Part shown: piece after piece, positions 1-12,543 of the stretch | How the letters are laid out: every line of letters begins with the position of its first letter | Numbering within the stretch: the first letter of the stretch is position 1 | Assembly: GCA_964035575.1 (NCBI GenBank) | Contig: OZ037850.1 | Location: 764,501 to 828,500 of the forward strand | Direction: 5' to 3' | From: Rhynchopus sp. YZ270_cl-10 | Lineage: Eukaryota; Euglenozoa; Diplonemea; Diplonemida; Diplonemidae | Length of the DNA: 64,000 bases | Translations under genes and position numbers: made by a program | The notes under the pieces: generated by a model | Told to the model about the DNA's origin: nothing | What the model saw: only the letters and a program-made list of their open reading frames with translations | The model's database searches: none

Positions 1-56
1 ACAAAACAAAACAAAAAGAGAATCCTACAGAAGATCAATAGGAAAGCAGAAAATAA

Positions 57-914
<858 letters not shown>

Positions 915-2123
915 CCTTTGTCTTTCTGTTGGGGTATGCGGGACTTCCCCTAGTCCTCAGGGTCTAAACGCCCCTGCCCTCTTTTATGCAAGTTCACCCT
1001 GGCAGGGTATATAAATGCTGGGTCAGGCTGGCTCCACTATGCTATGATGGGTGCTCGCACCCGGAGCATAAATGGCCAGCGGTCAGGCCAGAGTCGCTCT
1101 ACGGAGTCTCTCTGCCACGCCTTTGGGTTACGGTGTGCTGCCTGTAAGGACGTCCATGTATATCCCTAAGAGAAAGGGTGAGGCCCAACTGTCGGTACAG
1201 CATGGGGCGCCAAGAGAGAGATGTTGTGACCCCCCCGCCCACCCCTTTTTGTGTTTTTGGGTTTCTGCTCTCTTGTGTAGACTATCGTGCATCAAGCGTT
1301 GGGTGCAGCGAACTGCAGTACCTGTAAGCTCACAACTCTTCAACGGAAGGTGGGCCGCCGGCTGACGAGCGGTTGTGTACCGCCCTCGTTCTCTTACGGT
1401 ACGGGCCAGTCATTAGGTTTCCTTTTTACATCTTCTGTTGTTGGCCGCAGGGTACTTGTGCTTTCATCCGGATGGCTGGCATCGTACGTGGGTCAGTCGG
1501 AGGTGCCTGCATTAATAACTTCACTTTTTTTTCCTCTGTAAAATAAATCGTTCACCGTTGAAACACAGAATTTGTCATGTTTTCTGGAAAAAAAATATGT
1601 ATTTCTGATGCTTTCAGAAATCGGTCAACGACCTGTCAATATCGACCCCTCCCGGAGCACCAATTTCTAAGAAAATGAGCGTGTTTGTTGTTATTGTTTT
1701 GTAGACTATCCGTGGTCTGTATGATAACTGCACTAATAATTGAGTAACGCAATGCGAGAAGAAAGCTACAGTGAAGACAGTCTATATGGCAGCCTACACT
1801 AATACAACAAATTATCAAAAAGCAAAATACCCGCACACAGAACATCAACCCCGAAGAGGCTGCTGAATGCCTAAAAGTATTGCGCTCAAAGCGTCCCGCT
1901 TAAGTATCCCTCTTTACACATTTGCTGCAACTTATTTTCTACCACCCCCTCGTTTACCCTCATGTAAAGCACTATTGCAGCCCGTCTTTCTGGACGAGGT
2001 TTGTGAAGAGAAAGAAATGACAGTGTTGAAATGTGAACCACCTTGCCCGACCCTCTTTTTCTCTATCTTTAAGCAGCATGTGTCCTCCTCTCAACGCTAC
2101 CCTCACCACCCCCCAGCGCTTCA
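915..2123. other. Intergenic region, no gene seen
   Basis: No convincing coding frame on either strand. A copy of the dispersed repeat motif beginning GTGCTTTCATCCGGATGGCT lies at 1458-1530 and ends in a T-run. Pyrimidine tracts with AG occur at 2050-2072 and at 2115-2116 (CCCCCCAG); the latter is eight bases before the next start codon and is the likely acceptor. Confidence 0.6.
1458..1530 (+). repeat. Dispersed T-tailed repeat, GTGCTTTCATCCGG type
   Basis: Begins GTGCTTTCATCCGGATGGCT, then CATCGTACGTGGGTCAGTCG, and ends AACTTCAC plus a T-run. Related copies on the same strand are at 28697-28765 and 34876-34945, with a partial one at 26338-26375. At 34830-34945 it directly follows a GAGAGGCTTAGG-type repeat; at 28697-28800 it directly precedes one. 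Confidence 0.75.
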
Positions 2124-5100
2124 ATGTGTGATGACGAAAGCAATGATGAGCAGCCACCAGATACCCCTTCTGACGATGAAGAGAAATGCAAGAAGCCGCG
2201 GCCACTGTCACCAATACAGACCACAGGGACCGCCTTGGAGCAGGTGCGGAAGCTCGTCTCAGATGAGCATTTCGAGCGTTTTTTGAAGCAAGAATTCGAC
2301 AAATACGATGCAAACGGCGACGGACGTCTTGAGTTCTCCGAGATCCGCCCGCTGCTGGAGGTGCTGTGTGTGATGATCAGCAAGAACTGCGATACGAAAA
2401 TGCAGACCCCCTCGCGCACTGTCTTGTTTGAAAAGTTTAAGACGTACAACAGCGGGGAGCGGGCAATCTCACGCGAGCACTTCTCGCGCCTGCTGCGTGA
2501 TGTGCTGTATGTAGCCATTGACACTGCAGCGCAGTCAGACTTCTACAGCACGGGGTCGCCACAGAATGCTCTACGGGCTGCTCCTGGGACACCTCAGATG
2601 CATGTGTTTCAGTGCATGAAGCCGTTCTCGGAGGATGCGGGAGAGAAGAAGTTGCGTCTCATCAAAGAAGCGCAGGAGCGCAAAGAGGATCTATTTGGAG
2701 AGCTGCAGGTGTCGGGTGAGACTAACTGGCAGGACCTTTCTGCACTGCAGAACCTGTTCCAGACGCTCAATGAGGCGAACAACAGCGGTCTCACACAGAA
2801 GGAGTTCATCCGCCTGTTCACATCCTCCACAGGCAAGACCACAAAGCCCTTCCAGTCCAACGTCAACCCCCTCAAGCTCTTCCAACGTCTCCAAACAGAC
2901 GACCTTGTGCGCTGGGACCGCTTCTCCACCTTCCTCGTCTCCTGCGAGGAGGTCTTCGAGATGGAGGAAAACCCCACCACACTGCACCTCTCAGACAACT
3001 GCGCCACACGCAAGATACGCAAACACCTGCACCACAAGACATCCATATGCCAGATCATCGCGCATACAGAGCTGGAGAGGTATTTCACTGGTATGTCGCG
3101 GGTTGTAGGGTGTGGGATATGGGGTGTGGGGTGTGGGTGTGGGGTGTAGGAGGGTTGTTTATGAGTTTTATTTGTTTCTGCAGCAAGCACCGACAGCATC
3201 GTGAAGAGCTGGTGTTCGTCCACTCTTGAGTACGAGACAACGATATTCGACCCCGGCACTGTGTCAGTCATCATCTCTGCGTTGCTGATCCTACCACACA
3301 ACGGCTCGTTGCTGGTGTGCAGGAATGACCGAATATTCCATTTGTACACATGTTCCTTTGAAGGTACTTCGCTGGCACACACGTACATGGCAGCTCCCTA
3401 CCTAGAGAGGGGGCTTCAGACACGCGAGTATTTCATCGGAGAAAACCCATTTGACTGCAACGTGGGACTAGAGGGGAGGTTGAACGGTGGGGTGCGTGAC
3501 CTGAGCCACAGGGTCGACAAGTTTATGTTGATACGCCGAAGGTGCAAAGGGACGTACTGTGCGATGCCTGAGTTGACGGACATCGTGACAGCTGTGTGCA
3601 GTGTGGGCATAGTGGTGAAAAACGTAGAAGATGGGATAGTGGCGGTAGGCTTGGACTCTGGCAAAATGCTTCTGCTTGGCCTGGTGACGTATGGTGCTGT
3701 GGCGAGCACGCTGCTCAATGCGAAGGTGCACAAAGGGGAAATCACGAGTGTGTCGTGTCTTACGGACAGACGATGCATTCTCACCTCCAGCGTTGACCAC
3801 ACTATCAATGTATTCAACGTGGACAAGGAATGTGTTGTGACGTCCATCGCCGTCGGCAACATGCAGACCAACAACAAGTTTGGCGGTGTGGTCCGCTTTG
3901 CATACGACATCAATCTGCAGATGTCTGCCTTCACGACAGGGGCGAACAAGGTTAGCATCGGAAGTCTCGCACAGCCAGGGTGCATCACTCTCTCTGACCA
4001 CAAATCCTTGGTGACTGATCTTCTGTGGATTGACGACGAGACCAAAATGCCCCTCTCATGCAACAAGCGCCTTACATACCTTGTCACACTCAGTGGTGCA
4101 GACAAGACAATAAAAGTATGGGAGACAACGAACTTCACTTGCATCCAAACGATCATCGACAAGAAGAAGCGAATAGGAGCAGAGGACAGGCTTGGTGGCA
4201 TGGCCTACGACAAGGCCACACGCAGACTGCTTGTTGGCTGCAGCAGCCACTTGGTGGCGTATTCTTTACACAAACCTGTGCAGTCTGACACTGCTTCCCA
4301 ACCTTTAGGGGAAGTGTCTTCTGGTGATCCAGTCACTGTGGGGTCTGTGTTGAGCACAGAAGAGACACGCAGTGCAGTTGGTGCAGAAAAAGAGACGCAA
4401 AAGCCGAGCAAGGTTGCTTTGTTGCAGCGCTTTGTGAAGAAGCCGCAAGGGAAGGAGCGTGTAGCGCGTGGTGTGCCGCCGGTCCTTCACAAGCCTGGCA
4501 TCCTGCTGCACTCCGAGGACCACTCCCACATCATAGCCTGCGACGAGGACACACTGTGCACGTGGGATGTGCGCACGGGTGAGGTGTCCAACATCTTCAA
4601 CCTACCCGACGTTGTCATCACCCACGCAGCGCTGTACCCCTCCAAAGAGCGTCTGCTTGTTCTCATTGCATCGAAGCCGCTGTTCAGCGCTACCCAGCCG
4701 GTACGCAGCCAGCTGACGCTGTGGGACTGCCGCTTCAGTTTGAAGGCGCGAGAGTTCCTTCCATCCAAGGAGTTTGAGTTTGCACCTATTCTCTGCGTGT
4801 CAGCCTTCCACAGCCACGTCCTAGCGGGGTGGGGCTGCCTTACTATATGGCGGGAGGATCCTGAGGATGTGGAAGACTTCCCTGTTGTGAGCCCTTCACA
4901 GACGGACAGCTGTCTTGGCCGTGGCGATGTTGTGGATGTGGCGTGGGCAGACGACGTGCAGAGCATTGCGGTCGTGACCTCGTCCAGTGCAGTCATGCTC
5001 TACCGGTGCGACGAAGGGGCTGACACGTTCACGTTGAAGGCGATCATGGACCTATCGATGACGGCACACAGCTTTGCTGCCAGCGTGCAGCAGAAGGAAA

Positions 5101-6209
5101 TCAAAGATGTGAGCAGCCGCTTTGGTGTCTTCAGGACCAAGATGGCAAAGCCTGGCCGCTCGCCACCCCAGGCGAAGAGCTCGGACCCCGAACGCACAGC
5201 GATCATAGCAACCAAGAAGAACGTCTCGGGTCTGGTGCTGGGCTTCCTCTCCCGCGTGAAGGCAGTTGTGAGGCGGCAGCAGCACCCCACCTTCCTGTCA
5301 CCGACGGTGATGCTCAGCCCCTCCCTGGGTAACCTTGTGGTGCTGTGGTTGCATGGCCGTGCCACTGCCTTCTTTGCAGGCGGTGTCAGCGAGGAGGCCG
5401 CCGTCACCTGCCTCACCCCATGCGTGAGCTGCAGCGCCACCAACCTAGGTGTTGCCTGCGCTGACTCTGCAGGCGTGGTGTCGCTCTTCGACCTCAGCAC
5501 TGCCGTTGACAACCTTGAGGTCGCACACAAACTTGGCCAGCACAACACACGCACCGAGAGCGATAGCGGACAGGAGCCTAATACGGCTGCACAGACGGAG
5601 GATGTGCGGCACATTATTTCCTTCAAAGCACATGACTCACCTATCCGCGCCATGAAGATGGTACTTGCTCCGGCAGAGATCATTTGCACACTTTCTGAAG
5701 ACGGAATCAAGCTGCACCGACGCAATGGCATTCCTGTCACGATCTTTACGACCACACCCACAGAAGAGTGGCCTATAAAGGTAACGCCACGGGGGTCCGC
5801 CATTATTAAGTTCTACCACACTTCTGCAAGCAGCACGGATGCGCAGCACCACACACGACGGCACGCGGTGCGGGTACGGTGCAACATGAAGCTGTCGAAT
5901 ACGCCCTCGGCAACGGCAGCTGCGCTTGTGAACGAGGTGACAAAGAACACTGCCCCCTCGTGGGAGAACGAGAACGCCCTGCCACAGCTACGCGTAGGTG
6001 GCGACACATGCGACCCACACCTCCACCCCCTCAAGCGCGTCCCCCGCTCCACCCGCATCATCGAAGCCACTTCCCCCATCGTCCACATCCCCTGTGAAGA
6101 GACAATAGAAAAGAAGTTCAACCTCCCCAACATCCGCCTCCAGCAGCCCATCTGGAGCGAGCCAATCGGGCGTCCCATACCAGGCCTCCCACTGCAGCTG
6201 TTGCCATGA
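2124..6209 (+). CDS. EF-hand / WD40-repeat protein
   Basis: Two exons (2124-3090, 3184-6209) joined across a GTATGT...CTGCAG intron give 1330 residues; the junction restores frame as RYFT-ASTDSI. The N-terminal third holds one canonical EF-hand loop at residues 62-73 (D-A-N-G-D-G-R-L-E-F-S-E) within helical, EF-like sequence. The rest is a large beta-propeller region with recognisable WD repeats, for example SSVDHTINVF, GADKTIKVW, DEDTLCTWDV and SQLTLWDC, enough for about two propellers. This order matches the family of WDR49/WDR64/EFCAB8-like proteins, often found in ciliated organisms, so a flagellar scaffold role is plausible but inferred. The start follows a CCCCCCAG acceptor. The basic C-terminal ~80 residues lack repeats. 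Confidence 0.85.
3091..3183 (+). other. Cis intron in EF-hand/WD40 gene
   Basis: A 93-base GT-AG intron (GTATGT donor, TTTCTGCAG acceptor) contains short GGGTGTG-type repeats. Removing it joins two long open frames in phase 1 (G|CA). Confidence 0.85.
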
Positions 6210-6559
6210 CTGCATTTTTTTGGTTATGGGGTTTGATTTTTTGTTTTTCTTCTCTTGGAAACGGTTTGCTTCACAGCAAAAAGTTTTTTTCTTCTTCTCG
6301 AAGATCCACTGTATTTGTATTCTTTCTTTTTGTTTTTGCCGCGTTTGCTTCAAAATTTGCTTTGACAAATTTTTTCAAAAAAGCACGAATTATTTTTTTG
6401 AATATTTCAACCCCCCCCTCTTCCCCTCCTCTCTTCTCAGCTACACAACCATCACCACATACCACAGCACCGCCAAAGTCGTTGCTCTTTCTACACAACA
6501 CACAACACATACCACACCCTTTTCTTTTCATTTTTTGTTCTTTTTTTTTTTTTTAAACA
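6210..6559 (+). promoter_or_regulatory. Intergenic pyrimidine tract upstream of calcineurin-B-like gene
   Basis: This 350-base gap is strongly T/C-rich on the + strand. It includes CTCTTCTCAG at about 6431-6440 and a T-run just before AAACAATG at 6560. The most likely trans-splice acceptor is the CTCAG, or one of the CACAG sites downstream of it. Confidence 0.45.
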
Positions 6560-8140
6560 ATGCCGTTGATTTCCCCCGAAGATGAGAAGATTGTTGCTGA
6601 GTTGACCCAGCAGACGTCCTTCAGTGCAGACGAGATCCGGAACATGCAGGATAACTACAAGAAGCTTGCAACAATGAGAAAAGATGACGGTCTCATTGAC
6701 CGTGAAGAGTTCAGCGGGATGCTTCCGTGCTTGGGTAACCCGGCGTTCATCAACGGGCTGTTCCGTATGTTCGACGCGGATGGTGACGGTTTCATTGACT
6801 TCCGGGAGTTCGTGATCTCCCTCAGCATCTACCAGAACAGAAACAAGACCGTGACAGAGGACGACAAGCTCAAGCTTCTCTTCAACTTCTACGACGTCGA
6901 CCAGGATGGTGAGATCTCCCAGACCGACCTTTTCAACGTCCTCAAGTCATGCATGGAATCCAACTTCCTTGCTTTGGAGGTATGTCCTTGGCCCATTTGC
7001 TTCCGATCTTTTCAGTTTTACAATTTACCTTCTATTCAGTAGAATAGTTAGTATATGAAACAATTTTATCCAGGCACTCCGCTAGGTACTAAAGTTCTGT
7101 TGATTGTCAACAGAACTTTTTGAAAATGGGGAAAAAAAGAAAAAAAAAAAAAGTTCTGCTGAGTGGTTCAGACCCGTTCTACCTGTCAAAAAAGCTCAGG
7201 AGAAGAAGATATGGAGAGGTGAGTGCTCAAACGTCCCAAAAAAGTCAAAATCGGGCGTTGGAAAAAAAAAAAGTTGCGTACCGTGCGCCTGCGGCGCAAG
7301 CATGTACCCCACCAACGTGGACCATCAACAGAATATTTTCAAAATCGGAAATCCTAGCGGAGAGCCTGATTTTATCGAATAAAAAAAAAAAATAGCACTG
7401 TTGCTGGTGTGGCTGAAATCAGCTGTTTTGCCTCCACTAGAAGTCGACCAGAATTCCAACGGGCTAGACGAATGTGTAAGACGTGTAAGAGGTGTAAACA
7501 ACTTACCAATCAAACTCGGCGTCCTCTGTCTCCTCGCCTGTGCTGTACCCAAACGGCACGTCATCTTCACTCAACTTCAATTTTCCTTGTACGTCGCCAT
7601 TTATGAGGAGCTGGGTGCGCATGCAAAATTTTTCAACAGTGGTGCGTGCACGTTTTTTGTTACACAAGAGCTTGTGCGACGTCGAAAATCCACGATCAAC
7701 ATATCACGCAAGGTGATATGTCCAAGACGCAGAACACAATTTTTTTCAGCGCCGCGTACGAATCGTCCAGCATTTTCCAGAGATCCCGAACAGGATATCC
7801 CCGAGTGATGACATTGGGGTCATCAAGCCGCGCAGGGCACTCTCGACCTCGTCAGTGAACAAAAAGTGTACATTTTTTGGGCTCGACCACACCAGTTGCC
7901 CTAATACTTTATTAGGTGACTGAACAAGAGGCTTAGGCTTTATTTTATACTTTTCTCAATGGTGGTCAGTTCTATCTTTAGATTACAAAATATCACATTT
8001 CTGTTTTTTCCTCACAGGACCACGCACTGAACACCCTCGTCGAGGCGACCCTCTCCCGCCACACCCTGACCAGCAAAGGAGGAATTGATTTCCAGGAATA
8101 CACGAAGTCCTTCAAACAGCGCACCCAGCCCCCTCTGTGA
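6560..8140 (+). CDS. Calcineurin-B-like EF-hand protein
   Basis: Exon 1 (6560-6979, ending GAG|GTATGT) and exon 2 (8018-8140, after TCCTCACAG) join in phase 0 to give 180 residues, close to the usual calcineurin regulatory subunit length. There are four EF-hand positions. The first is degenerate (KDDGLIDREEF), the second canonical (D72 to E83), the third has Asp instead of Glu at the last loop position (D112 to D123), and the fourth is degenerate (TSKGGIDFQEY). The LFNFYDVDQDGEIS...LFNVLK segment resembles the third hand of calcineurin B. Residue 2 is Pro, so the myristoylation glycine of classic calcineurin B is absent. It probably acts as a calcium sensor for a phosphatase or kinase; calcineurin B versus a CBL/CIB-like protein is unresolved. 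Confidence 0.8.
6980..8017 (+). other. Long repeat-bearing intron in the calcineurin-B-like gene
   Basis: This GTATGT...CACAG intron of 1038 bases is the longest in the window. It contains a perfect 13-base-arm hairpin at 7091-7119 (AAAGTTCTGTTGA / TCAACAGAACTTT, 3-base loop). It also holds a GTGCGCCTGCGGCGC motif near 7280 shared in inverted orientation with 22570, and a copy of the dispersed GTGACT...GAGGCTTAGG repeat near 7914. The open frames inside are short and not convincing. Confidence 0.75.
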
Positions 8141-10800
8141 TCTTCCTTTTCTCACCTTTCCCTTTCCCCCCTCCCTTTCCCTCCCCCCCACCATGACCCT
8201 CGAGTGGGTCCACCCCCTTTAGTTGTCCAGCCCATCTTGGAACGGAGGAGACCAATATGGGAAGAATGTACGGCGGGTGTGTATAAAAGAAAAAGATAAA
8301 GGGGGGGTGATGGGTGGGGTGGCGGGAAGCATGTGAAAAAAACACGGGTTAGGAAAATTCTTTTTTCTTATTTTTCTTATTTTTAAGAATCTTAGTAAGA
8401 AAAAAAAAAAAAAACTAAGATTTTTAAGATTTCAGTTTTTTTTTTCAAGATCTTAAAAATCTTAGAGAAAAATCTTAAAAATCTTAGGAAAAAAAAAAAA
8501 AAGATTTTGAAAATCTTAAAATTCTTAGAAAAAGAAAAAAAAAATTTGAAATCTTTTTTTTTCTTGAAAATCTTTTTTTTTTCAAGAAAAAGATTTTACT
8601 GGGGGGGGGCGAATAAGAGATCAGGGGTGAATAAGAGATCAGGGCCGAATAAGAGATCAGGTTGAGATTTTGGGGGTATTTTTTTTTTTTTTTTTTGCAT
8701 GCGCCAGGGTTTTATCTTGAATTTTTTTTTTGAAATTTTACCCTGTCTACCCGGTCTGGCAAAAAAGTGGTCAAAATATTTTTTTTGCCTCCGGCGAAAA
8801 TGTCTTTTTGCTTTTTTTCCCCCAAAAAATTTTTTTTATTTCTGGCTCGTCCGTTCGCCTAATAAGAGATGCCACATCTCTTATTCGCCCCCCCCCAGTA
8901 AGATTTTTGAGATTTTTTTTTTTTTTTTCAAAGAATTCTAAGAATTTAACTAAGAATTTTAAGATTTTTCAAAATCTTTTTTTTTTTTTTTTCAAGAATT
9001 TTAAGATTTTTTTTTTTTTTTTTTTAGGAAAAGAAGATTATTTTTTCGGAAAATGAAAAAAAAAAAAAAAAGAATTTTCCTAACCCGTGAAAAAAAACAA
9101 AAAAAACAAAAAAACAAAAAACAAAAAAATGCAAAAAGGGGTGATAAAGATACACAACGTCGTAATGAAAAGAAGAAGAAGAAGAAGAAGAAAAAAAAAA
9201 AAAAAAAAAAAAAAAAAACGCAACAATGTTTTTTTTTTGGGGGGGACTATTTTCCTCTCCCATACATCCCACTTTCCCTACTCACCCTCCACATACTGCC
9301 CCACCCCGATTCTTTTTTGGAAAAAAAGTTTAACATTTGGGGGTTGTACACATATTTTGATTTTTAGACAGATGGTTGAGCATCAGGGGCAATGCATCTT
9401 TCAAGTTTTTTTTTCTCTTTTTTTTTTTTTCTTCTTTTTTACGCTTTGCTTCTTGGCGTTTTTGGGGTGGCTTCCTGTTTTTTTTTGTAGGGGAGATTTT
9501 TTTAGGGAGAGGAGATAGCTAAAAAATACTAAAAAAAAAATTAATGTATATGCTAGCCTCACCCACTTTATCCCCCCCTCTTTACGCCCATCCACCGAAC
9601 CCTTTTTTTTGTTGCAAATAAAGTAAATGCTCTGAAAAAATTTACCGGTGTGTCCCCCCTTCAGTCGTGAATACGTTCCACGAGAGTAACAAAAAAAAGA
9701 AAAAAAAAAGTCACCAACGTTCCTACTATCTTGCATACCCGTCGTTGTTTCCCCCGTTTTCCGTCTCTGTTTTCCTCCTAAAATTGTGATTGTACAGTTG
9801 GTACTTCCGACTCCTTCACCCCCTGAGAATAGGCTGTAAAGATCACACAGAGCGACACATATTTTTTTTTTGTCTTGATTATCCAAAATAACAATGGAGC
9901 AAAGAGGGGGGAAAAAAATACAAGTTTTCTTTCTGAAAAGCTTGATTATGATTGTATTCCAGTTCTTTTCCGGCCCCCCCCTCTCGGGTTCTCTTTTTTT
10001 GCTGGCTAAGTTTTTTTCCCCCTCTTATAGTCCCTCCCAGATGCATTGGGGTGTGTTTTTTTAGGTATAATTCAGAGAGAGAGAGAGAGAGAGAGAAAGA
10101 GCTACACATACGTTAACAATCTTAGTGTGATGGGAGGGGGGTGAGGGAAAAGGAGTTGGCTCAGCATTCTTGCTCAAAAATAATATCTGGTGTGAATGGG
10201 GGGTGATATTCTTATGTGTGTAGCTGCATTTACTTCCGGGAGGAGGAGAAGGTACACTGTTGTAAAACAAACAAAACAAGGTAACAAAGAGTGGAGCTCA
10301 TCCTCGGGTGTCTACACTAATTTAACCAAGTTTTCAAAAGAAAAAAATGCAAGAAGGAAAGCGAATATTTTGTGCATTGTAAGTGTTATCCCTCGCACAC
10401 CCTTCGTAAAAAGCAAAGAGAAAAAAGGCACAAAACGATGAGAGTCAATTTTGGGGCAAGTCGGATTTGCAAGAGCATAAGCATTCATAATGGGAAGAGA
10501 CTGAAGATGCAAATAATAAAGGGACTTTCTTTTAAAGAAGATTTTTAAAAAAAATGCGACGAAGTTAAAAAAAATAAAGGACAAAAATTACAAACAAAAA
10601 AAAACAAACAAAAACAAACAAAAATTCAATAAAAGACAAAAAAAAACTAAAAAAGACCAAAAAAAAAAAAGGGAGATATTTTTAATGCGTTCTGAATCTG
10701 AGCAACACCCAACCCACCTCACAACCTTCAGAGAAACCGACACAACAGACAATCTGGCGCACATCTGCTGCTAGGTGGGGACAGAGGTGCCTCTTTGATA
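8141..10800. other. Low-complexity intergenic region
   Basis: No gene is seen in 2.7 kb. The stretch holds a foldback element (8343-9089), long A and T runs, a GA microsatellite at about 10074-10097, and a repeat copy at 10291-10350 that matches 48685-48900 but without the inverted-repeat insertion found there. Confidence 0.65.
8343..9089. mobile_element. Foldback (inverted-repeat) element
   Basis: The ends are inverted copies of CACGGGTTAGGAAAATTCTT, followed on each side by AT-rich sequence made of permutations of AAGAATCTTAG/AAGATTTT. The complementary pattern continues inward to ACTGGGGGGG...GAATAAGAGATC on the left and its complement near 8880-8905. In the centre, GAATAAGAGATCAGG is repeated three times at an 18-base period (8611-8661), and a copy at 8861-8885 forms a small palindrome. 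The flanks are A-rich, so a target duplication cannot be told from the poly-A. There is no coding capacity; it is probably a non-autonomous MITE/foldback element. Confidence 0.7.
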
Positions 10801-12543
10801 ATGCAGTCTCTGTGGTTGGTGTTGGTGTGCAGTGTCACACCTGCGCCAACAGAGTCACCTGGGTTTGTTCCGTTCTTTCATGAGACACCTGCACCCCCAA
10901 CGCCTGCGCCGCCAACACCTGCACCACCAACATATGCACCACGAACGCCTGCGCCACCAACTTATGCACCACGAACACCCGTGCCGCCAACCCCCGTGCC
11001 GCCAACACCTGCGCCGCCAACTCTTTCACCCAACACGGAAATACCAGCAACACTTGATCCGACACTCGATCCGTCAACGTTGCCCCCCGAAACTCTTGAA
11101 CCCACTCTGTCGCCACTGGCCACAGACGTGCCTGCACCGAAATGCATAACGCTCGGCTTTATCTGCGACGTCGACAATCCCTGTTGCGACGACACCATGT
11201 GGTGCAGCCCGATGCCGGGGGGTGCAGTGTCCTACTGTGCAGAGGTGCAGATGAATCCCACAGACGTGCCCGCATACCCAGCCACGTTGTCCCCAGCTAC
11301 CACTGCACCTGCAACAGAAGTGCCACAGACAACTGCACCAGAAACAACCACCGCGCCTGTGGTTGACACGACACTCGTTCCTGCCGGCAGCATCCCCACG
11401 TTGGCTCCAGTGGTGCCCAGGACACTCGAACCAGCACCCACGACAACACCAGTTGTTGCCAGAACCATGACCCCTCCTGACGTTCCGCTCACAGCAGTTC
11501 CAGTGCCAACGGGCTTGCCACAAGACACACCTGTGCCAGAAGCCACCCTTGTACCTGAAGTAACACCTCTGCCAGAAGCTACACTCGTGCCAGAAACCAC
11601 ACTGACACCAGATGCGACCCTTGCACCAGGGTCGACACTTACACCAGAAGCTACAGCGTTACCTGGCGCGACGCTTGCGCCAGAAGCCACACTTGCGCCA
11701 GGACAGACTGGAGTGCCAGACACACTTGCGCCAGTGCTTCCATCTACGTTGGTACCAGGCACCTCACTTTCTCCCGCAACGTTGGCACCAGGGAAAGACT
11801 CATCGACGCCCTCACCCACAATACGCCCCCCACGCACGCCCATCCCCCCCACACTGACCCCACGGTCACCAGCTCCAGCGCCTACCGGACCGGCTGGCTG
11901 CAATTATATTGCGGACTGCATCACCTATGTGCAACCTGATATGTTCACGCGACTGTGCACGTGTGGTACCTGCCGCACGGGTATACCAAATACCGACGGC
12001 GCTATGTGCGTGGCGAAGGCGGCAAGCACGCTTGCACCGTCAGATGACGACGACGATGCGAATATGGCGTGGATTTGGGTGGTGGTGGGGTTGTTGGCGG
12101 TCTTCTTTGCGGGGCTGCTTTACTTTCTGTTTGCGAGACAGCGTCTGCATGAGAAGGAGTTTGAGCGCAACAGCCCTGGGAAGGAGGTGGCCCTCATCCC
12201 ACAGAGCGATGCGGGCTCTGTGCGGGGCAGCCCTGAGGTGCACCCTTCCAAGCCTCCGCCACCAATGCCTCCTGTGATGCACTCACCGCCGCTGCAGAGT
12301 TACACCCCCGTCACTATGGCATCGACTGCGGGAGACCCCTTGTATATGTCCGGGTCAGGACTCAGACCACCACCGCTTCCCCCAACATCCCTCCGTCCTG
12401 CAACTGATGCCCCCGTGTTCGACAGCCAAGGCTCGTCGTCCGTGTCTTCTGAAGGCGACATACCCGTAGAGATGATAGCAGGGGGCATGCACTCAAGGGG
12501 TGCAGACGTCGATCCACTAGGACCCGGTGTGGTCTTTGTCTGA
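10801..12543 (+). CDS. Thr/Pro-rich (mucin-like) single-pass surface protein
   Basis: The first ATG at 10801 gives 580 residues. The N-terminus (MQSLWLVLVCSV) is a plausible short signal peptide. Residues about 15-110 are TPAPPTPAPPTYAPRT-type repeats, and about 155-360 are degenerate TLAPEATL-type repeats rich in Thr and Pro, typical of heavily O-glycosylated stalks. Two short Cys-rich modules interrupt them: about 115-150 (CITLGFICDVDNPCC...) and about 367-405 (CNYIADCITY...CTCGTC). A transmembrane helix (WIWVVVGLLAVFFAGLLYFL) lies at about 424-445 after an acidic DDDDD stretch, followed by a 130-residue cytoplasmic tail with PPPPMPP. This is the architecture of a type I cell-surface or flagellar mucin-like protein; no specific family was recognised. 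Confidence 0.75.
   Translation: MQSLWLVLVCSVTPAPTESPGFVPFFHETPAPPTPAPPTPAPPTYAPRTPAPPTYAPRTPVPPTPVPPTPAPPTLSPNTEIPATLDPTLDPSTLPPETLEPTLSPLATDVPAPKCITLGFICDVDNPCCDDTMWCSPMPGGAVSYCAEVQMNPTDVPAYPATLSPATTAPATEVPQTTAPETTTAPVVDTTLVPAGSIPTLAPVVPRTLEPAPTTTPVVARTMTPPDVPLTAVPVPTGLPQDTPVPEATLVPEVTPLPEATLVPETTLTPDATLAPGSTLTPEATALPGATLAPEATLAPGQTGVPDTLAPVLPSTLVPGTSLSPATLAPGKDSSTPSPTIRPPRTPIPPTLTPRSPAPAPTGPAGCNYIADCITYVQPDMFTRLCTCGTCRTGIPNTDGAMCVAKAASTLAPSDDDDDANMAWIWVVVGLLAVFFAGLLYFLFARQRLHEKEFERNSPGKEVALIPQSDAGSVRGSPEVHPSKPPPPMPPVMHSPPLQSYTPVTMASTAGDPLYMSGSGLRPPPLPPTSLRPATDAPVFDSQGSSSVSSEGDIPVEMIAGGMHSRGADVDPLGPGVVFV

Noticed and set aside
11232..11903. 223-codon minus-strand frame opposite the mucin-like gene
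   Set aside because: It is a compositional shadow of the Thr/Pro repeats; the + strand frame has a start, signal peptide, membrane helix and Cys modules.
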